A stretch of DNA of 8,820 bases, from NCBI GenBank assembly GCA_009923475.1, contig RFTM01000051.1:1-8820 (forward strand), read 5' to 3'. This document shows, one piece after another, positions 6,701 to 8,820 of the stretch; position 1 is the first letter of the stretch; the number at the start of each line of letters is the position of its first letter. Origin of the DNA: Gammaproteobacteria bacterium (lineage in GTDB: Bacteria; Pseudomonadota; Gammaproteobacteria; Steroidobacterales; Steroidobacteraceae). Made by a program: the position numbers and the translations under genes. The notes below the pieces were generated by a model. That model did no database searches, had not been told where the DNA came from, and saw only the letters and a list, made by a program, of their open reading frames with translations.

Positions 6701-7186
6701 TCAGCGCGCGCGGAGAGCCGGATGGCGCAGCCGGTCGCCGACCCGGATGCCGCGACGCGCCGACTCGCCGCCCTTGATCTCGAACACCGCCCGCACGGGC
6801 GCGTCGATGCCGAGCGGCTCGAGCGACAGGGGCGTGGTGCGCTCGAAGATGTGCAGCACCTTGCCGTTCGCGTCGACGAACAGCATGTCGAGCGGGATGT
6901 AGGTGTTCTTCATCCAGAACGATGCCGGTCGCGGCGGCTGGTTCACGAACAGCATCCCTTGGTCGGCCGGCAGGTCGCGTACGAACATCAGGCCCTGGCG
7001 CTGCCGTGGCTCGGTGTCCGCGATCCACACTTTGAACGCGTGCTTCGGGCCCGCCGCAGACTCCACCACCACCTCGCCTTTCGGGAAGGTCGAGAGTTCG
7101 AGCAGGGTCTCCTGCGCAGGGAGGGGCCTCGAAAGGAAGGCCGACGACATCAGCAGCAAGGCCGCGCAGCGGGATAGGGTCGACAT
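6701..7186 (-). CDS. DUF192 family exported protein
   Basis: A 161-residue protein of the DUF192 family (PF02643), whose members are small secreted or periplasmic proteins of unclear biochemical function. Hallmarks are TEPRQRQGLMF ending at residue 68, DQGMLFV at 75-81, SFWMKNTYIPLDMLFVD at 89-105, and a closing VFEIKGG and IRVGDRL. A signal peptide occupies about residues 1-24 (hydrophobic CAALLLMSSAFL, cleavage near LPA-QE). The start at 7184-7186 is chosen because it places the signal peptide normally; an ATG at 7235-7237 in the same frame would add 17 basic residues and cannot be excluded. No good Shine-Dalgarno precedes either. It is probably the first gene of the minus-strand group that continues with four-cysteine copy 2 and the OmpA-type lipoprotein. 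Confidence 0.9.
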   Translation of the reverse strand: MSTLSRCAALLLMSSAFLSRPLPAQETLLELSTFPKGEVVVESAAGPKHAFKVWIADTEPRQRQGLMFVRDLPADQGMLFVNQPPRPASFWMKNTYIPLDMLFVDANGKVLHIFERTTPLSLEPLGIDAPVRAVFEIKGGESARRGIRVGDRLRHPALRAR

Positions 7187-7230
7187 GCACCGAGCATACC
7201 GTTGACGGCGTTTCGACGCTGCGGGAGCAA

Positions 7231-7273
7231 CTATCATTCAATCCATCATATAATATGGTAAATAACATCAATG
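7231..7273. promoter_or_regulatory. AT-rich divergent promoter region with an imperfect palindrome
   Basis: This is the most AT-rich patch in the window, lying between the minus-strand DUF192 gene and the plus-strand lipoprotein gene. It contains a perfect TATAAT on the plus strand (7249-7254) and, on the minus strand, TATGAT (7250-7245) with TTGATG (7271-7266) 15 bp upstream. A 16-bp imperfect palindrome with CCAT and ATGG arms (7243-7258) covers the -10 elements, so a repressor could act there. No convincing plus-strand -35 partner is visible for TATAAT. The composition is clear; the individual elements are tentative. Confidence 0.4.
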
Positions 7274-7327
7274 ACTGTGCGGATTGCTGGCCGGCGGGCA
7301 GGACGGACGCCTCGCCCGCCGAGGGGT

Positions 7328-7336
7328 TGCTAGAAT
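7328..7336 (+). promoter_or_regulatory. Extended -10 promoter just before the LEA-type lipoprotein gene
   Basis: TGCTAGAAT matches an extended -10 (TGn plus TAGAAT, five of six consensus bases). It ends 8 nt before the ATG at 7345, so transcription from it would start almost at the start codon and give a leaderless or nearly leaderless message. This conflicts with AAGGA (7338-7342) acting as ribosome binding site, whose spacing of two bases is too short anyway. Confidence 0.4.
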
Positions 7337-7344
7337 CAAGGACG

Positions 7345-7827
7345 ATGCGCCTATCCGCCGCTTTGCCTGCCCGCCTCGCCTGGATCTGGGCTCTGCCCCT
7401 CCTGGGGCTTACCGGCTGCGCCAGCCTCGCTCCCAAGCTCGAGCCGCCCAAACTCACCGTGGTGGGCGTGGAACTCGTCAGCGGCGACCTCCTGCAGCAG
7501 CGGTTCAAGGCGCGCATGCGCGTCGACAACCCGAACGACCGGTCGGTCAAGGTGCGCAGCATCTCGTACACCCTGACGCTCGGCGGCGAGGAACTCGGTC
7601 GCGGCCTGTCCGCGGCGGCGTTCGACATCCCGGCCTCGGGCAGCGCCGATTTCGACATGAACGTCACGGCCGATCTCGCGGGCACGGTGCTGCGCCTGAT
7701 GGACCGCGCCCGCGGCAAGGGCCTGCCCGACGCGTTGACCTACCGTCTGCGCGGTGAGGTCAAGCTGGCGCAGGGCTTGGCCCGCACCATCCCGTTCGAT
7801 GAGACGGGTACGCTGCGCCTGCGGTGA
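7345..7827 (+). CDS. LEA type 2 (WHy domain) family lipoprotein
   Basis: A 160-residue lipoprotein. The signal peptide runs to residue 24 with lipobox LTGC (Cys25 lipidated); residue 26 is Ala, not Asp, which by the usual Lol rule favours transport to the outer membrane. The rest is one WHy/LEA_2 domain (PF03168): PPKLTVVGVEL at the first strand, the conserved VDNPND with the NPN motif at 62-64, SISYTLTLGGEELGRG, then IPASGSADFDMNV and a closing strand before TGTLRLR. The family is known from plant stress proteins and bacterial envelope lipoproteins; its bacterial role is mostly unknown. The start at 7345 puts the signal peptide at the N-terminus; an upstream in-frame ATG (7255) would add 30 unsuitable residues. 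It overlaps the next small gene by one base (TGATG). Confidence 0.88.
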   Translation: MRLSAALPARLAWIWALPLLGLTGCASLAPKLEPPKLTVVGVELVSGDLLQQRFKARMRVDNPNDRSVKVRSISYTLTLGGEELGRGLSAAAFDIPASGSADFDMNVTADLAGTVLRLMDRARGKGLPDALTYRLRGEVKLAQGLARTIPFDETGTLRLR

Positions 7828-7949
7828 TGCCCGTGGACTCCGTCACGCTGCGTCGCTTGCTGCTGGTCGCCGTGGTCGCCGCGTTGGTCGCGGCCTCGCT
7901 CGCGCTCGGTTGGCTCGCCGCCGATTGGGGCGCGACGCGCGCCCGTTGA
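7827..7949 (+). CDS. 40-residue single-span membrane protein
   Basis: A tiny gene: ATG at 7827-7829 overlaps the TGA of the WHy lipoprotein gene (TGATG) and the frame ends with TGA at 7947-7949. The product has a short polar start (MPVDSVTLRR), one hydrophobic helix of about 22 residues (LLLVAVVAALVAASLALGWLA) and a short tail with Asp and Trp (ADWGATRAR). The two arginines before the helix predict an inner-membrane protein with the N-terminus inside. I know no family for it. The stop-start overlap and an uninterrupted transmembrane helix favour a real gene coupled to the lipoprotein, but GC-rich DNA can yield hydrophobic Ala/Val/Leu frames by chance. Confidence 0.55.
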   Translation: MPVDSVTLRRLLLVAVVAALVAASLALGWLAADWGATRAR

Positions 7950-8010
7950 GACGGCGCGCATCCCTTATCTTTGAAGACACCGCCCCGCTCCCGGGGCAAC
8001 GGAGGATGCC

Positions 8011-8820
8011 ATGACTTTCGCGCTCTGGACCCTGTTCATCGCCTGCCTGTTCCCCATCGTCTGCGGCGGCATCTCGAAGGTCGGCAACGCCGACCGCTAC
8101 GACAACCGCAACCCGCGCGCCTGGCTGGCGGGGCTCGGCGGCTACCGCGCCCGGGCGCACGCGGCGCAGCAGAACTCCTGGGAGGCGCTCGCGATCTATA
8201 CCGCCGCGCTGGTCGCGGCCCAGGTCGCCGGCGTCGACCACGGCACCGTCACCACCGTCGCCGCCGTGTTCCTGGTGGCGCGCATCGCCTACCTCGCCTG
8301 CTATCTCGCCGACCTCGCGACCCTGCGCTCCCTGGTCTGGATCGTCGGTTTCGGCGCCTGCATGACGCTGATCGTGCAGGCGGCGCGCGTTTCGTACGGC
8401 CGCGGAACCAAAAAAGTGCGGGAAGATCAAGGTCTTATCAATTACCTGATGCGGCACCGGCACTCGACGCCGTTCGAGATGTGCGAGATCAAGTACCACG
8501 TGAAGCTGCCGATCTTCGTCGCGCGCCAGTGGATCCGCCATCGCACCGCGAACGTGAACGAATACTCGGCGCGCTATTCGATTCTCGACAACGAGTTCTA
8601 TCTGCCGGCGCCCGAGCAACTGGCGGCGCAGTCGGAATCGAACCGCCAAGGACGTGGTGACGTGCTGTCCGGGGAACAGGCTGCCCGCGTGCTGGATGTC
8701 CTGCGCGACGACGCCACCCGCGCCTACCGCCACTACCAGGAGCTCCTGAACGTCGCCGAGGATGGCACGGTGCTGGACGAGTCCCAGGACGGCCTGGCGC
8801 GCGAACTGGCGCGGATGAAC
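8011..8820 (+). CDS. thyX: MAPEG-family membrane protein fused in frame to flavin-dependent thymidylate synthase ThyX (right end cut off)
   Basis: 270 codons are visible and the frame is open at the window edge. Residues 1 to about 118 are a bacterial MAPEG-family protein: transmembrane helix at 2-20, [11 protein letters not shown] at 30-40, [15 protein letters not shown] at 46-60, further helices at about 58-75, 79-100 and 105-122. MAPEG proteins of this kind usually end near residue 130. Instead, from about residue 121 the sequence is Thy[28 protein letters not shown] at 146-157, and the diagnostic [15 protein letters not shown] at 176-190, continuing to [10 protein letters not shown]. ThyX methylates dUMP to dTMP with methylenetetrahydrofolate, FAD and NADPH. 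Its own start and first strand (the stretch before [10 protein letters not shown], at least 20 residues) are missing, as is the MAPEG stop. GGAGG (8001-8005) supports the MAPEG start. Both domain calls are firm; whether the joined gene exists in the living cell is doubtful. Confidence 0.85.
   Translation, partial: MTFALWTLFIACLFPIVCGGISKVGNADRYDNRNPRAWLAGLGGYRARAHAAQQNSWEALAIYTAALVAAQVAGVDHGTVTTVAAVFLVARIAYLACYLADLATLRSLVWIVGFGACMTLIVQAARVSYGRGTKKVREDQGLINYLMRHRHSTPFEMCEIKYHVKLPIFVARQWIRHRTANVNEYSARYSILDNEFYLPAPEQLAAQSESNRQGRGDVLSGEQAARVLDVLRDDATRAYRHYQELLNVAEDGTVLDESQDGLARELARMN
8371..8820 (+). other. thyX: ThyX-derived segment lacking its normal N-terminus
   Basis: This is the part of the fused frame that aligns with ThyX, beginning at [10 protein letters not shown]. 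The signature [15 protein letters not shown] motif at 8536-8580 is intact, so the nucleotide and flavin binding core is preserved up to the window edge. No ribosome binding site precedes it; the only nearby ATG (8362-8364) lies in what should be the last MAPEG helix. The DNA from about 8405 to 8447 is noticeably less GC-rich than the MAPEG part. Confidence 0.8.

Noticed and set aside
6228..7718. 496-residue minus-strand frame
   Set aside because: It crosses the intergenic region and parts of the DUF192, four-cysteine and lipoprotein genes in the wrong frame, and carries no family motif.
7946..7971. Possible promoter TTGAGA / TATCTT before the MAPEG gene
   Set aside because: The spacer is only 14 bp and TTGAGA overlaps the stop of the small membrane protein gene; too weak to report.
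7983..7996. Short hairpin CCCCG...CGGGG before the MAPEG gene
   Set aside because: A stem of five with no T-tract; it is not terminator-like and has no recognisable regulatory motif.
8410..8416. Slippery-looking A6G heptamer as a possible programmed frameshift in the fused gene
   Set aside because: Its phase is AAA AAA G rather than A AAA AAG, and the two lysines are the conserved GTKKV of ThyX, so the frame is correct on both sides.

Overview
The window is very GC-rich and densely packed, and reads like the chromosome of a Gram-negative proteobacterium. Signal peptides, lipoboxes, an outer-membrane barrel ending in Phe, a YiaD-type OmpA lipoprotein, an NhaR-type LysR regulator and a DUF192 protein all fit. 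A betaproteobacterium (Rhodocyclales or Burkholderiales) is my best guess from protein style; I could not run a taxonomic search.

Layout. (1) 1-3581, minus strand: nhaR-like regulator, then a secreted four-cysteine protein of unknown family, then an outer-membrane beta-barrel protein (TGATG overlap with the previous gene), then HMG-CoA reductase running off the left edge. Gaps are about 50 nt or less, so this could be one transcript. (2) 3675-5202, plus strand: a class I SAM-dependent methyltransferase divergent from nhaR, followed after 7 nt by a small helical protein. (3) 5241-7186, minus strand: DUF192 protein, a second copy of the four-cysteine secreted family, and an OmpA-family glycine-zipper lipoprotein interrupted by an in-frame amber codon. 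(4) 7345-8820, plus strand: a LEA type 2 (WHy) lipoprotein, a 40-residue single-span membrane protein overlapping it by one base, and a MAPEG membrane protein that runs in frame, without a stop, into the catalytic body of the flavin-dependent thymidylate synthase ThyX and off the right edge.

Most of the window concerns the cell envelope. The points most worth attention are the two paralogous four-cysteine exported proteins, each immediately followed by a gene for an outer-membrane protein; the MAPEG-ThyX junction, which is either an assembly or deletion chimera or a real fusion; the amber codon in the OmpA lipoprotein; and an HMG-CoA reductase in a lineage expected to make isoprenoids by the MEP route. 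No rRNA, tRNA, CRISPR array, insertion sequence or phage gene is visible.
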